Source: Coccinella septempunctata
Taxonomy: Eukaryota > Arthropoda > Insecta > Coleoptera > Coccinellidae
Direction: 5' to 3'
Length of the DNA: 64,000 nucleotides
NCBI RefSeq assembly: GCF_907165205.1
Contig: NC_058197.1
Coordinates: forward strand, 13,589,266-13,653,265
The translations under genes and the position numbers were made by a program. The notes under the pieces are model-generated. The model was not told where the DNA came from. It saw only the letters and a list, made by a program, of their open reading frames with translations, and ran no database searches. Each line of letters opens with the position of its first letter. The first letter of the stretch is position 1. Positions 45,428 to 57,329 of the stretch are shown one piece after another.

Positions 45428-46834
45428 CTGCAACAGGAGAAATGAAACGATCAGAGAGATCTAGGCACGTCGTAGTAGCATCAACCGACGATCCAATAAA
45501 CTACGGACGCGCGATGAAGTCGCCAGCGCGCCGCCAAAAAAAACGGGTTATCACCCGTTAGGCCCGCTCTCCACTTGGCCGTATGATAATACACCGGAGG
45601 GATAGCAGTTGTCGAGGAAGTGGGCGGTTAAAGAGGGGGAGGGGCTCCGGACTTGGTCCCGATATGAACCCAACTCTTGGGCCCGTTGTCCACCGGAGTT
45701 CGGAGACTACCAGCTATACGGTCGTATAATGTGCTAATGGTCATGTATCATTAGGCCATAAAGGGGGGACCATCCATTCGCCGAATGGTCAGTTTCTGGT
45801 GGTTTACGTCTTGGGATTCAATTTCGTCCTTCGTTAGATGCTGTTTTGTTATGTCAGTTTTTGTCGATTGGTCGAAAATGTCCATAAATCAATCGTAACT
45901 TTCCCATTGAAGAATGAATATCCAATAATATTTGAATTCAACATTCGACTTAGTTTGTGCGAATTCGAATAGAAAAGGGGAATTTTGATGATATTTTTGA
46001 AAATATCTGCACTTATAGTCATATGCTAAGAAGGCCATGAATTTCATTTCCAAATTGGTGTTCTCATTACGTATTGATGAATCAATCAATGGAACAAAAC
46101 TATAGAATAAAAATCATTTTTCAATATCCCGAAGGGATATGCATATATTGCAGGTTATCTGACAGATATTGTGTTTTTCTTTCGTTTTTTTATGAATACG
46201 TAGACCACAGCTTTCTTTTTATGCGCGCAGATTTCCAAAAATATCCTTAAAATTCCCCTTCTCGATTAGAATTCGAGCAAACTAATACTTATTTTGCACG
46301 AATACAATTCATTTTTCAATGGGAAAATTCAATACGGCTACCATAAGAGAAAAAAAGTTGAAAGTCGTATACTGAAATCTAGGTTGCCAATTTCAATTAA
46401 AATGTTAATGGTTAACCCTAATTTTTGTTTCTGATTTATGACCATTCATATGTGTCAAAATAGCGTAGTGTCTGGTTCCACAGAAAAATTCATAGCCTCA
46501 GAACCATTCGACATAATTCCACCATATTTTTTCAGCCGATTCCTTAATTTTCAACACATCTTTTGACGTACTTAGAGTTCAAGGTTAATGCTCCGTTTCG
46601 TGCTGCGATTTTTTATAACAAATTACAAACTGCAATAACTCGATTTTTTTTTATGCAACACCCAGTATTTTATTTTTCCATAGCAGGACATTTTTATGAG
46701 CTTTTCGAGCATGTAGGGTTTTGGGGTTTGTATAGTGGAGTTTGCGAAATATCATGATTTTTGTGGAATGCGTCGTAAAATTATAAAAATCTCCTCCTTT
46801 GAGGATTTTATGGCCAACGCTGAGTAAAGTAATC
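45428..46834. other. Upstream of Psc exon 1; GC-richer 45,430-45,830
   Basis: On the gene strand this is intron or promoter-proximal DNA. The first 400 bp are unique and GC-rich (gccagcgcgccgcc, cggttaaagagggggagg) with GCCAT at about 45,756. No transcription start or exon could be defined. From 45,830 on it is AT-rich with nothing recognised. Confidence 0.35.
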
Positions 46835-48049
46835 TATACTCCATTCACTTTTAATTTAGTACTCGGTTGGCCATGGAAATTTGACACATTTCACTCTGTA
46901 TAGTACGAAAATGTGGGGTTATGAAGCTTGTCAAATCATTTTTGGGTTTTGAATCAACGATATGTTGCCCGTTCTACGTGAGAGTTTCTGTTATTACAAA
47001 TTTTATCACCATGTCGAATCTCTTCGGAAAATATGTGACGAACATAATTGCAGTTTATACCTACAAACTAATTGAAGGCATACCAAATCCAGTTATTTGC
47101 ATGGAAAATACAAGAGATCAGTATAATATCGTAATATGCACTAGCTTGAGGAGAGTTAATGTTCGTTATCTTCTTTGGCTGAAGTTTGAATACGTTACAT
47201 CAGTTGTAGATTTCAAAAATATTAACCCAAAGATGAAATGCATATGATGCAGTGGTTGGGAATGGGTATCTACCGAAGGAATTAACAGATAATTACAAGA
47301 ATGTTAAATTCTTCAACAAAAATCATTGCATCAATATAAGTAAAAGGAATTAGAGGAAGTTTCAAGTCAAGATGAACTTCACCGTTGAACAAATATTTTA
47401 CATGAATAAACAATTAACAGGACAACTGGCGGGTATTTGTGAATCTTATTACATTGATATAATAATAATAATTAGGTATTTATTGGTACCTTAAGACATT
47501 AACAATGTATAGGACAAGTCAAATGGAAAATCAATTTTCGGGAACTTATTCTACGATGACATTAATCGAAAATCTTGTAGTAAACTTTTCGCATTAATTC
47601 ACTCAAACATAAAATTCCCAAATTCCACCACTTTTTTGGGTCTCCCAATAGAAGGAAATTCTTTGTCATCCTATTCATTCACAATCTCTCTGATTGTGGA
47701 AATATTCAGCTGAAATATAAGACGTTTAAATTCAGATGAAACATTATTTAAATTCTATTACATTGAATATATGTTCACTATACCGTCTGACGTATTGTGG
47801 ATTTTAGAATATCAGGGTAAAGCTATTTGAATGACCTGACCTGAATTCTAAATAGCAATTCTTGAACACTGTCTTTTTTTTCAATCACTTCCGGCATTTT
47901 CGTAATAAAAATTGATATTAGTTGTGGCAACGGCGTTATGACATTAACGAAATTTCATGAGTGCCAACCTTACTCCGTTCTAGTTACCAAAACTTGAGAA
48001 AATTATTTCATGACCAACCGACTGCTAAAATGATTGTGAATGGAGTATA
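46835..48049. mobile_element. TA-flanked DNA element of about 1.2 kb, copy 1
   Basis: Ends are inverted: tatactccattcactttt and gtgaatggagtata, continuing with tcggttggccatg / catgaccaaccga. The homologue at 57,330 has the same length and ends. TA at both edges suggests a Tc1/mariner-like, non-autonomous element. A 108-codon frame (46,921-47,247) is broken in the other copy, so it is probably not functional. Confidence 0.85.
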
Positions 48050-49128
48050 TGAAAGATAGACAAAAATGACGAACTACATTATTGCATATGCCTATCTAAC
48101 TTTCTAGAATAACCCATAATAACCAGTTTCTACAGTTTTTTTTGAAAAATAGGGTCTTACTTCTACTCCGAAAACCATACAATTAGATAATCGGAAAAAA
48201 TCCCTCATGAAGGGGATTAAATTGAAAGTGACTCAATATAACGTGGCAAACTTCGAATGAAATCGAACACTCTTCTCTCGTTCCACTCTTTGTGTCCCCA
48301 CTGTATATGTAAACATATTCATGACCCTAGAATTCTTCCCAGGTAATTTGTGATGAGTAGGTACAAATAACACACCTCAACTAAACTAATAGGTGGTCGC
48401 TATCCATCAACACGAGGGTCGCCTACGGCGAGGCGACGTTGCCAGACTCTCTCCCCGTCCCGCGTAGAGGCGGCAACGTCGCCATCTCGCCGGCGGAATT
48501 TCTCCTTCGACTCAGATACCCTCGGGGATGGAGCGGTGACCTTAGGCCAACCCCTAAACGCGTGGTAGCGAAGGGTTCGCTACCAGGAGATTAGGAGTGG
48601 GGAGGAGATGGGTGGTCCTTAGCACCGGATCCACGGGCAAAGCCCTCTCTTCTCTTCAACAACCCGTCGTTCATCATTATACAGAACGGCTCCCTCGATG
48701 TGCTGGGTAACACCTGAGGGGTTCTGACATTAAGTGTCGGATTAAGGGAGTGAATCGTCGTTTGATCTGATTTTGGCGGAGTGTGGAGGCTGATTTTTGG
48801 GGTTGTTTCACGTGGGGTCCAAAGGGTGGCTGGGATACCTCTTTCGATTGATGGTTTTCTGTGAACGTGAGCTGTTTTAGGATTGAAGGGGTGGAAAGTT
48901 ACCCTTACAGCTATCCTTAGGCAGAAATAAAGCCAGTTTGATGGTTGGTTCATGTAGAGGTACTGAGAATTAATACATAAGAAAAGGGCCAATATAATGG
49001 GTAGATGGAAAACACGTGTACTCCACTTCCTGAATCGTTCCATTGAGTTGAATCAGATTTCTTCATTTTCGAATTGGTTGATGTTTGCTAAATATCATTT
49101 CGCCGACAAGAAATAAGAATTTGATACG
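48050..49128. other. GC-rich unidentified segment with 150-codon frame on the minus strand
   Basis: 48,400-48,620 is strongly GC-rich, with a small hairpin (ggtagcgaagggttcgctacc). The minus strand has a 150-codon frame at 48,591-49,043 starting with a hydrophobic stretch (FHLPIILALFLCINSQ) and ending in a P/T/S-rich region. It matches no family I can name. The composition would fit a retroelement remnant or a Psc upstream exon or promoter; neither is shown. Confidence 0.3.
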
Positions 49129-50376
49129 TACGAGGATGTATTGCTAGACCAGTTTCATGCATTAAAAAAATATTGCGCTACCATAGCAACGAACAATAAC
49201 TCATTAGAAGTGTCAGTGTGAAGTTTGAGGTCAAAAAGTAAACCAGAGTTACGCAATAAATTGAAAGAAAGATGATTTCCATCGAAATTGTGAAAATATG
49301 AAATTGGAGTATGGAGCCATCATCAAGTACCTGTATTTAAAAGGGCTAAGAGGTAAGCAGATTTACGAAGAGATGCTTAATACCCTTGGTGATTAATGTC
49401 CTTCGTATGCGACCATGAAAAATTGGACTGCAAGCTTCAAAAGAGGTAAATTTTCCATTGAAGATTATGACCGATCGGGAAAGCCAGTTTCTGTGTCAGT
49501 CCCCGAAAATATAGATGCAGTTCATGACGTGATTTTATCAGATCGTCGAATTGGACTGAAACGGATATCTGAAGCACTGAATATTTCATACAAACGCGTT
49601 CATCATATAGTTCACATAAATTTGGACATGAGAAAAATTGCTGCAAAATGGATCCCCAAATGTTTGAATGTTGACAGGAAGCGTGCAAGAGCAGAAGCAT
49701 AGCGTTCAATCTGTGCTCGATTGGAAAACGATGTTGACTTCTTAAGCCGAATTGTTACTATGGATGAGACTACATTTCCACGATCCAGAAACAAAGCAAC
49801 AATCGATGGAATGGCGACACTCTGGTTCTCCAAGAGCTAAGAAGTTTCATGTCAAAAAAATCTGCTGGAAAAGTTCTTGCTTCAGATTTTTGGGATTGCC
49901 ATACAGTTATCATGATTGATATTTTGGATAAGGGTAGAACAATAACCGGAGATTATTATTCGACATTACTGACCACTCTACGGAAAAAAATTTAAGAGAA
50001 AAGACGCGGAAAGCTATCCAAAGGTGTTTTGTTTCTTATATTGCAATGCAGAAAATTTGTGATTAAGGGTTTGAATTACTAGAACACCCCCCTTATTTAC
50101 CAGATTTGGCTCCATCCGACTATCATCTCTTTCCTCAACTGAAAAAAAGTTTAAAAGGTCGTAAATTTTCTTCCAACGAGGAGGTAATAAGAGCTGTGGA
50201 AGTCTGGTTTGCAGAGCAAGAATAAACATGTTTTTTGGAAGCTCTAGAGACGTTGCAGGTTCGCTGTAATAAATGTATCCAATTAAGAGGAGAATATGTT
50301 GAGAAATAAGATATTTTGACACTGAAATTTTGTTCGGTTCTATAGTAGGCTACGAATTTTTCAATATTTCCTCGTA
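49129..50376 (+). mobile_element. mariner copy 2, full-length span
   Basis: Starts tacgaggatgtattg and ends caatatttcctcgta, with TA at both edges; 1,248 bp, close to the usual mariner size. It gives the cleanest pair of termini in this window. Confidence 0.92.
49272..50240 (+). pseudogene. mariner transposase pseudogene 2
   Basis: Carries the same N-terminal region with an in-frame TAA after LGD (about 49,394), then KNWTASFKRGKFSIEDYDRS and SVPENIDAVHDVILSDRRIG. The catalytic block around the first aspartate has lost five bases, and the block containing the second aspartate (LFLQDNAP in copy 1) is deleted. Inactive. Confidence 0.9.
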
Positions 50377-51611
50377 TTTGGCACGCATGTATTACTTTAT
50401 AACTCGTAGATACTTCAACGCTTACGTCAAGCAGTATAACAGTTTCTCACCTAAATAATACCGCAATTTGAAATACTAATCGACAAGCATACTTAAAACA
50501 GAAACATGGTCTTTATTAAGTTACTGGATTTATACTTATAGAGACTCCAGCGTATATATAAAATTCAATGTTGAGGATGTTGATGAAGTATTCAGACCAT
50601 TGATATTAACTGACGTTATGGACGCCTCTCATGTCCCTCCCCTCATTAACCACTAGAGCAATTAATATTGAAATTTTCGTTTGGTTCACTAGAAACTGGA
50701 CATAACCAGTTCTGCATAGAGAAATGACATCTGATGTAGATTAAATTAATATTTCAATGAAATTATGACCAGAATTAAGCTGCGTCTGGACTACCAACGC
50801 TTGCTTCGACGTAAATAATTCTTGATGCAAGTAGGTAGGTACATGAAATACCGTCTCCTAGCTGGAATCAATCAGACGACTGACGTCTGACGGTAATCGT
50901 AGAGTGCGCGGGGTCATTAAAACGGCCACCTCGATTGATGACGATTAACGTCTCCAATGCTATAGCGCAAATAGCGAGGCGATAATGATTATCCGTGCCA
51001 AATTACGGCATCTAGCGTGCCGCGAAACTGAACAGTAGAAACGGGTAATTAGGTGGAAACCTTTCACCGACCATGCAGCTCCTATCTAGCTATTTCCCAG
51101 ACTGTTGCTTTCTTTTCTGCCTTCGCGATTGTTCGCACAGCGTGCGACACCGAAAGGAAACGCAAGGGTAGAAAGTTAAGAAGGAAACTTGATGTTATTC
51201 GGAACACGATTGAAGATGACCGGCATCCGTTCGTTAAACATACGAACGGTAAAAACCCGATGGAGTCCGGTTAAAAAAATGGTGCTGACTGAAAACAACG
51301 GACCCTAAGGAACACATAGAGCCCTCCCGCACCTTCCTGTCTCCACCACAACCTGAGCAAAGACTTTTGAAAACTCGTCAACCGGCTCAGCCACACTCTG
51401 TATTAACTTGTGAATCCTCATTCCAAAAACTGCATTTACACTTTCAAATTGAAGTTAAAGGACGTCTTGATGGGCCTACTTTTCTTCTCAATTTTATTGT
51501 TTTCTCAAGTGAGATGAATATTTTACCAAAATACGATGTAAACTGTCGAAAACCAATTTTGAAGTCAATCGTAATTGTTTTTCAACAGTTTTTCATCCTA
51601 TTTCTATAAAT
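50377..51611. other. Unique segment with GC-richer patch
   Basis: No exon or element recognised. 50,850-51,060 is GC-richer and looks single-copy. Short open frames have no relatives known to me. Confidence 0.35.
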
Positions 51612-52204
51612 TTATCTTAGTCTTTTACTCGAACAAATATTTTAATAGTCGAGGGAAACACTTTTTTCCTATACCATTTTTTTCGATTAGGCCCTGATAA
51701 AAATATATATAGCCATTTTTCATAATGGCTATGCCACCTGTGGAAAAACAAAATTGTATTCCGAATAACTAGCTAAATTTGCGACACTACACATCTGTGG
51801 ATCTTTTAAAAAGAAAAATTTTTCAAATTTCCCAGATACTTTTTAATTTTTGAACATCAAATTACTCGAAAACGGCGCATTATACGAGAAAATATGAAGA
51901 ATTTATTTTACAAAACGTTCAAATATTCATTAGATAGCCTCCAACTTAGTCTCAAGAGTTGGGTTCTTTGCATTTTTGGTATTTTTATGGTTCGTAATGG
52001 TCATAATGAGAAAACTGGAAGAGGTCGGTGATATCTTGTGTTCGAAAAAGATTAATCAAATAAATGAAAAACTATATTCCGGAATTTATTTCAGTCGATA
52101 AAACTGTTTGTGAGATAACATTCTTTATGGTTTTTCAACAACCTGTATCTTTTGACCTCAATAATCTACTGTTGAAATATTTGTACGAGTCAAAGACTTA
52201 CCCC
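51612..52204. mobile_element. Foldback element, family P1
   Basis: The left end is worn (tcttttactcgaacaaatat); the right end is gtacgagtcaaagacttaccc. Internal P1 blocks (cacatctgtggatcttttaa, aaaacggcgcattatacgag) are well kept. Confidence 0.86.
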
Positions 52205-54884
52205 GATTAAAACGGCAACAATTTTCATAGTGATATAATATATACAAAAATAACGCTGAAAATCTCAATTGCAACAGTCAGCTTGGTTTCTTGGTGATCT
52301 CTTGAGTGAATTCTACTTTTCGATTGATTGTTCGTGATTCAAGCTATTGCCAAAAGATGGCATATTATTATTTCCGTTGTTGAAGTAGCATCTGTTTTCG
52401 CTGCCATCATTTTCCCATTGAGCTCAAGAAAAAATAAAACAGTGCGAGATAGAGCAGAGCAGATTTACACTAGAACGCTTGAATTGTGTATAATTTGGCG
52501 TTCAACATCATCAGGGATATAAGTTATATCTTTAGAGCTATGATCCCAAAAATAAGCAACAATGGTCTTTCTTCACGCCATTGTCAAATCATAAAAAATG
52601 TAATAGGATTTTGCGTGTACAGAGTCTTTATGGAGGATTGTATGATTGTAACAACTCCTCAGTAGGCATCAACTTTGAAAATCCATGATAAACAGTTCAA
52701 AATCCTTCGGTAAACACACAGAGTACAAAACCAACAAGAAAACACCTCTGTAACCACTTTTTTGTTCAGTTTCAATAATAATTACTGAAAGCTCAAGAAG
52801 TATCAAATGAAATTAAAATATTAAATTGAAAGACATCAGAGAAAACTAAAAGAATATCAAAACACAACAAAAAATCCAATTGGGGTAGTTACATACGTCT
52901 AGACCTTTACGTACCAAAGAATCATCCCTTCACACTCTGAAAACTCCTCGCAACTAATCAACAAACACCATTATCCCCGTGTCACCCCAATCCACCGCCT
53001 CGCCATTGGCTTTAACGCACCCCCACCCCTCGCTCGACCTTGTTCAATGTCAACTGGTGGGGGCGACGCGTAAGGGTGCGTACGTTGGGCCCGCCTACCA
53101 CCTCCTCCCTCTTCTACGTTCCTGATAGCGAGCCCTTTATTTCCACGTGTTTAGGGGTTGAAACAAGGCCGCGAGGGCTGAAAGGGCCTCTTCAAGGGTG
53201 AACGATGCGTAAGGGTCGAAATCTTGACATCGCGAAGGTCGCCGGTGCGTTTGGAGGGCGCGCGACGTTGCCATTTTGTTTGGTGGTGGGGCGCGGTGTT
53301 GACGATTGGGCGCTTCAGAGGGAGAAGAGGGAAAATGGTGGTTGAACGAATGAATACCTTCGGAGGGTTACACACCGTGCTGATTTAAGCCTAAGGGAGG
53401 ACTCGCTCTGGGTGGAAATTCCTGCATGTGTAGTGTTGGAAGTATTTTCTACTTAATCTAGTCGACTGTTGCACGTTATCGGTGTTTAACGGTGCATTGA
53501 ACATACGTGAAAAATAATAAAATACCAAGGCCGGCTGTGTGTTCAATGTAAGCGTTGCGGGATTCCGAAATATCTGTCTTATTTACGAAAACTCGTGAAG
53601 TTTAAATATAGATTTTAGTGCTGCAGATTCCAATCTAACAATAATATTGCGCGCTAATATAGGATGTAAGAGTTATACGATGCCTGTGTACGTTAAGTTT
53701 GAGTAGCTGTTAGAGTTAGTACACGAATTTTATTAGTATTGGAACACTTAATTTTCAAGAAAACGTAATTTGCAACAACACCGCTCAACAACTGATTAAC
53801 CTTTCTTCTTTCAGGGAAAAACTGGGATAATTTGAGTTGTTTTCATCATATTCTTTTTTACTTGATTAGCCTTTTGCCCTCTGAACTCGCTCAATTCTAG
53901 TAGGCGGCAGATGGTGGTATAAAAATCTGTTAGTTCCTCGTTTTAACGCAAAATTAAGATTTAAGTTGACAATAATTGAAGAAATTCAAGAAATATAGAC
54001 CAGGCCAAGAAGACGCTTGTCTCCTGTGCAAAGTGAGCTAATCATAAGCGATTTGCTAACGTTTTGATGGATATTTAGGCCAATATCTCCCAAAATTTCA
54101 TGAATTGTCTCATCGAAAGTAAGCCTTGAAGAGTAAAATACTCGAAACTTGCTTGGCGGACTAACCAAGTATATACCAAGAGCGGCCAAGTTGGAGGGCC
54201 ATGCCACTCAGTTTTGAGAACTTGAGAGAAATGTTTATTCGAAGTTTCAAATATAAACCTTATATTACATACAATTATAAAGATATACCGATTTATTTTA
54301 TATCAACAAACTGAACAAACACCTTACAGAATTTATGGTAGCTCTATCGAGACTTTGACTTTGAGTTTTCTCTTGCATTGATTATTTTTTCTCCATGAAA
54401 CTCTTAATTTTTTCATACTATTATTTATGAAAGAAAGAAGAGTATCTACTAAACATACTCTGGTTTCTGATAAAAATAAACATCTTGAGCGAATAGTCCT
54501 GAAATAGGTGGTAGATTGATTGGAAGATCAGTGGATCTTAACAATTATTGAACAGTAGGTTCTCAAATGAAACTCAACCTTTTGATTAGACCCAAGTGGT
54601 GCTATAGGGTGAGGTTTTTTAAAAGGTCACCTGATCATTTCACCTCAACATGAAGAAAGGTATTATTTTTTGTTGTTGCGTATCGCTAAAAGGTTGTTTT
54701 AACGAAAATCCACACAGGAGTATTCCCTTGGAAGATTTTGTGGATCTTACACCTAAACCAGACGCAGATCTGTTGAATAATTCAAAGACGATGTAAGCTT
54801 CCAGCGACCTCTGGACGTTTGCTAAATCGTTAGTCAGTGGCGGCTCGCCAGAGGAGGCAACTGTAATCGAAGCATATTGGTCTG
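52205..54884. other. Unique region containing a GC-rich promoter-like stretch
   Basis: 52,205-52,950 and 53,460-54,884 are AT-rich without recognised genes; a few bases near 52,540 (YDPKNKQQW if translated) recall mariner but are too short to call. The GC-rich stretch 52,960-53,400 is listed separately. Confidence 0.4.
52960..53400. promoter_or_regulatory. Candidate promoter or Polycomb response element upstream of Psc
   Basis: GC-rich, CpG-bearing island in AT-rich DNA. It holds GCCATTTTG at 53,270-53,278 (a PHO/YY1-like site), GCCATTGG near 53,013, two copies of gcgtaagggt (53,068-53,077 and 53,207-53,216) and an E-box CACGTG at 53,143-53,148. It lies about 7.7 kb upstream of Psc exon 1, so it could contain the Psc start site. 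No initiator or splice donor was identified with confidence. Confidence 0.3.
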
Positions 54885-55128
54885 TTGTCGGTAGATTCTA
54901 CGTTTAAAACTGCCTATAAGAAGGCTCGAGTTTCAGATCTGTAACTTCAAAGACCCGAAAGTTAGGTGAATTTTTCGAAATCGTCAATATATCATTTTTT
55001 GCTCATAACTCAAAAACGAAGAAACGTAGGAGGCTACGGTTTTCACCATTATTTGTTTCTCTGAAAAAGCTAGGCAATGTGTCATTCGTTCACGAGATCC
55101 CCTAAATAGACAAAGCATTTTGCCTGTA
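54885..55128. mobile_element. Foldback family P2, right half only
   Basis: Runs from ggtagattctacgtttaaaa through cagatctgtaacttcaaaga and aggaggctacggttttcacc to a worn end gcattttgcctgta. The left half is missing. Confidence 0.8.
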
Positions 55129-55803
55129 CAATGATCGTCTGTTTTTACTATTCTGACAGGCTATCCTAGCCTATTCTAATTTTTGGTAGAGGTACCTGCT
55201 CTACACTCTACTGACACGAATTTCCCTCTTGGGCTTCCCAACTACTATCTGTCCGTCCGATACATCGAACGTAACCGATAAACGCCAGCGATAACCCTCT
55301 GGCAGTTCCAAGAATTGAACCATCAAAATAGACAAACTGCCGGACCACCGAACAATCATCGTAGAAATGCTGCGCGATATCGTTAGAAGGCATTAATGCT
55401 GATTTATGTATCTACTGTTTATCGTCCTCCGGCATCCAACCGTGCGTGACGTGTTGCCAGAGAAGATTTCAGACAGAGAGGGCGCCTGCAACGACGAGGA
55501 GGGCAAGAGAGAGATTCCCAATAAATTTAAACAACCCGGGCTCGCCGCTCGGTGACAGCTGCAAAAATATGGGTCTCTCTCTCTTTCTACACGGGATTTC
55601 GGAAGATGTAACTTGTCTGTCAGCGATTCTCGAAATAGAAAAAGCCGGGAGGGTTGATGTTTGGCGGGTGAAAGCAGATGGCGTTACGGTAGAACTGCGA
55701 GCTTTTTTGTAGCAGTTGTGACTAGATTGTTCGTGCCATTTCCTTTCCGTCACTTTCGACGTGTTTCTGATAAAAATAGGTTCATTCTAAGGCCTATATT
55801 GTA
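55129..55803. promoter_or_regulatory. Unique segment with GAGAG cluster, candidate regulatory DNA
   Basis: GC-richer DNA with GAGAG at 55,476-55,480, GAGAGAGA at 55,507-55,514 and (GA)n on the minus strand at 55,574-55,584, plus GCCAT on the minus strand at 55,678-55,682. GAF-type and PHO-type sites together are a feature of insect Polycomb response elements. Open frames on both strands here have no recognised relatives. Confidence 0.3.
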
Positions 55804-56879
55804 TACAGGGTGAGTCTTTGACTCGTACAAATATTTTAACAGTGGATTCTTGAGGTCAAAAGAAACACTTTTTTCCTATACCATTTTTTCCGAATCGGCT
55901 CGGTTTAAAAGATACAGGATGTTGATAAACCATGAAAAAAAATTATTTTTAGTTTTATCTCACAAACGGTTTCATCGAATGAAATGAATTTCGGAATATA
56001 GTTTTTCATTTATTTAATGAATCTTTTTCGAACACAAGGTATCACCCACGTCTTCCAGTTTTCTTTTTATGACCATTACGTACCATAAAAATACCAAAAA
56101 TTCAATGAACCCAACTCTTGAAACTAAGTTGGAAGCTATCTAATGAATATTTGAACGTTTTGTAAAATAAAAGTATTCCTCATATTTTCTCGTATAACGC
56201 GCCGTTTTCGAGTAATTTGATATTCAAAAATTAAAAAGTGTCTGTGATCTTCAAAAAATTGGGTAGTCGGCTGAATGCAACTCTGTTTGAATAAAGTACC
56301 ACAGATGAGTAGTGTCACAGATTTAGCTAGTTATTCTGAAGGTAATTTTGTTTCTCCAAACCTTCAGAATATCTGTGACACTACACATCTGTGAATCTAT
56401 AAACAGAGTTGCATTCAGCCAAAGTGCTCAATTTTTCGAATTTCACAGATAATTTTCAATTTTTGAACATCAAATTACTCGAAAACGGCGCATTATACGA
56501 GAAAATATGAAAAATACTTTTATTTTACAGAACACTCAAATATTCATTAGATAGCGTCCAACTTAGTATAAAGAGTTGGTTTCTTTGAATTTTTGAAATT
56601 TTCATGGTAGGTATGTAATGGTCATAATGAGAAAACTGGAAGACGTGGGTGATATCTTGTGTTCGAAGAATATTCATCAAATAAATGAAAAACAATATTC
56701 AAAAATTCAATCCATTCGATCAAACCGTTTGTAAGATAGAACTAAAAATAACTTTTTTATGGTTATTCAACAGCCTGTATCTTTTGAACCGAGATGATTC
56801 GGAAAAAATGGTAAAGCCCAAAAGTGTTTCTTTTGACCTCGAGTTGAAATATTTGTACGAGTCAAAGACTCACCCTGTA
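55804..56879. mobile_element. Foldback element, family P1, full-length palindrome
   Basis: Starts tacagggtgagtctttgact and ends agtcaaagactcaccctgta, flanked by TA on both sides (55,802-55,803 and 56,880-56,881). Two arms of about 530 bp run the full length and meet near 56,345-56,365. The arms are clearly alike but differ by scattered substitutions and small indels. No coding capacity. Confidence 0.93.
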
Positions 56880-57329
56880 TAAATAAAGTCTTATCAGACC
56901 CACACATGACTATGAACAGCAACATCCCAAAGCAAAATCAACAACAAAAGATCCCGAGCTCAGCGTAACTAAAAGATAATACTTGTATATGAGTCAACCC
57001 TACCTCATATACACCCTAACCATTTTATCAAAATTGAAGTGGCCCTGATATGAGGGAAAATATGAAAGCCAGCAGCGTTTGAGAGGGGTGTGTACCCCTC
57101 CTGATGAGATGCTAATTGGAAAATCACTGTTGTTATTCGCCTAATACCTTTTACTTCATTCTCTCGAATCCCTTTAGCTATTCGGTTGCGAAATATCGCT
57201 AATGAAATGACGCTACTAGAATTTGAGTCTAGGTTTATGACATCACACTCTAATCTCTAAGTCTAAACTAAATGATGTCAACAAACCGTTCTTTAATAGC
57301 GACAAATTCATAATTATTGGGGATATATG
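56880..57329. other. Unique AT-rich segment
   Basis: No gene or repeat recognised. Confidence 0.4.

Noticed and set aside
46921..47247. 108-codon frame inside the 1.2-kb DNA element
   Set aside because: The homologous region at 57,417 onward is disrupted by indels, and no known domain is present, so it is probably not a gene.
52540..52580. Possible mariner fragment (YDPKNKQQW)
   Set aside because: Nine residues with no supporting flanking similarity or termini.
53986..54207. 73-codon minus-strand frame beginning MAWPSNLAALG
   Set aside because: It looks vaguely like part of a transposase or retroelement but has no motif I can name; too short to call.
55446..55753. Overlapping frames of 88 and 94 codons on opposite strands
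   Set aside because: No family match, and neither has convincing splice or start context. The open frames are explained by chance in GC-richer DNA.
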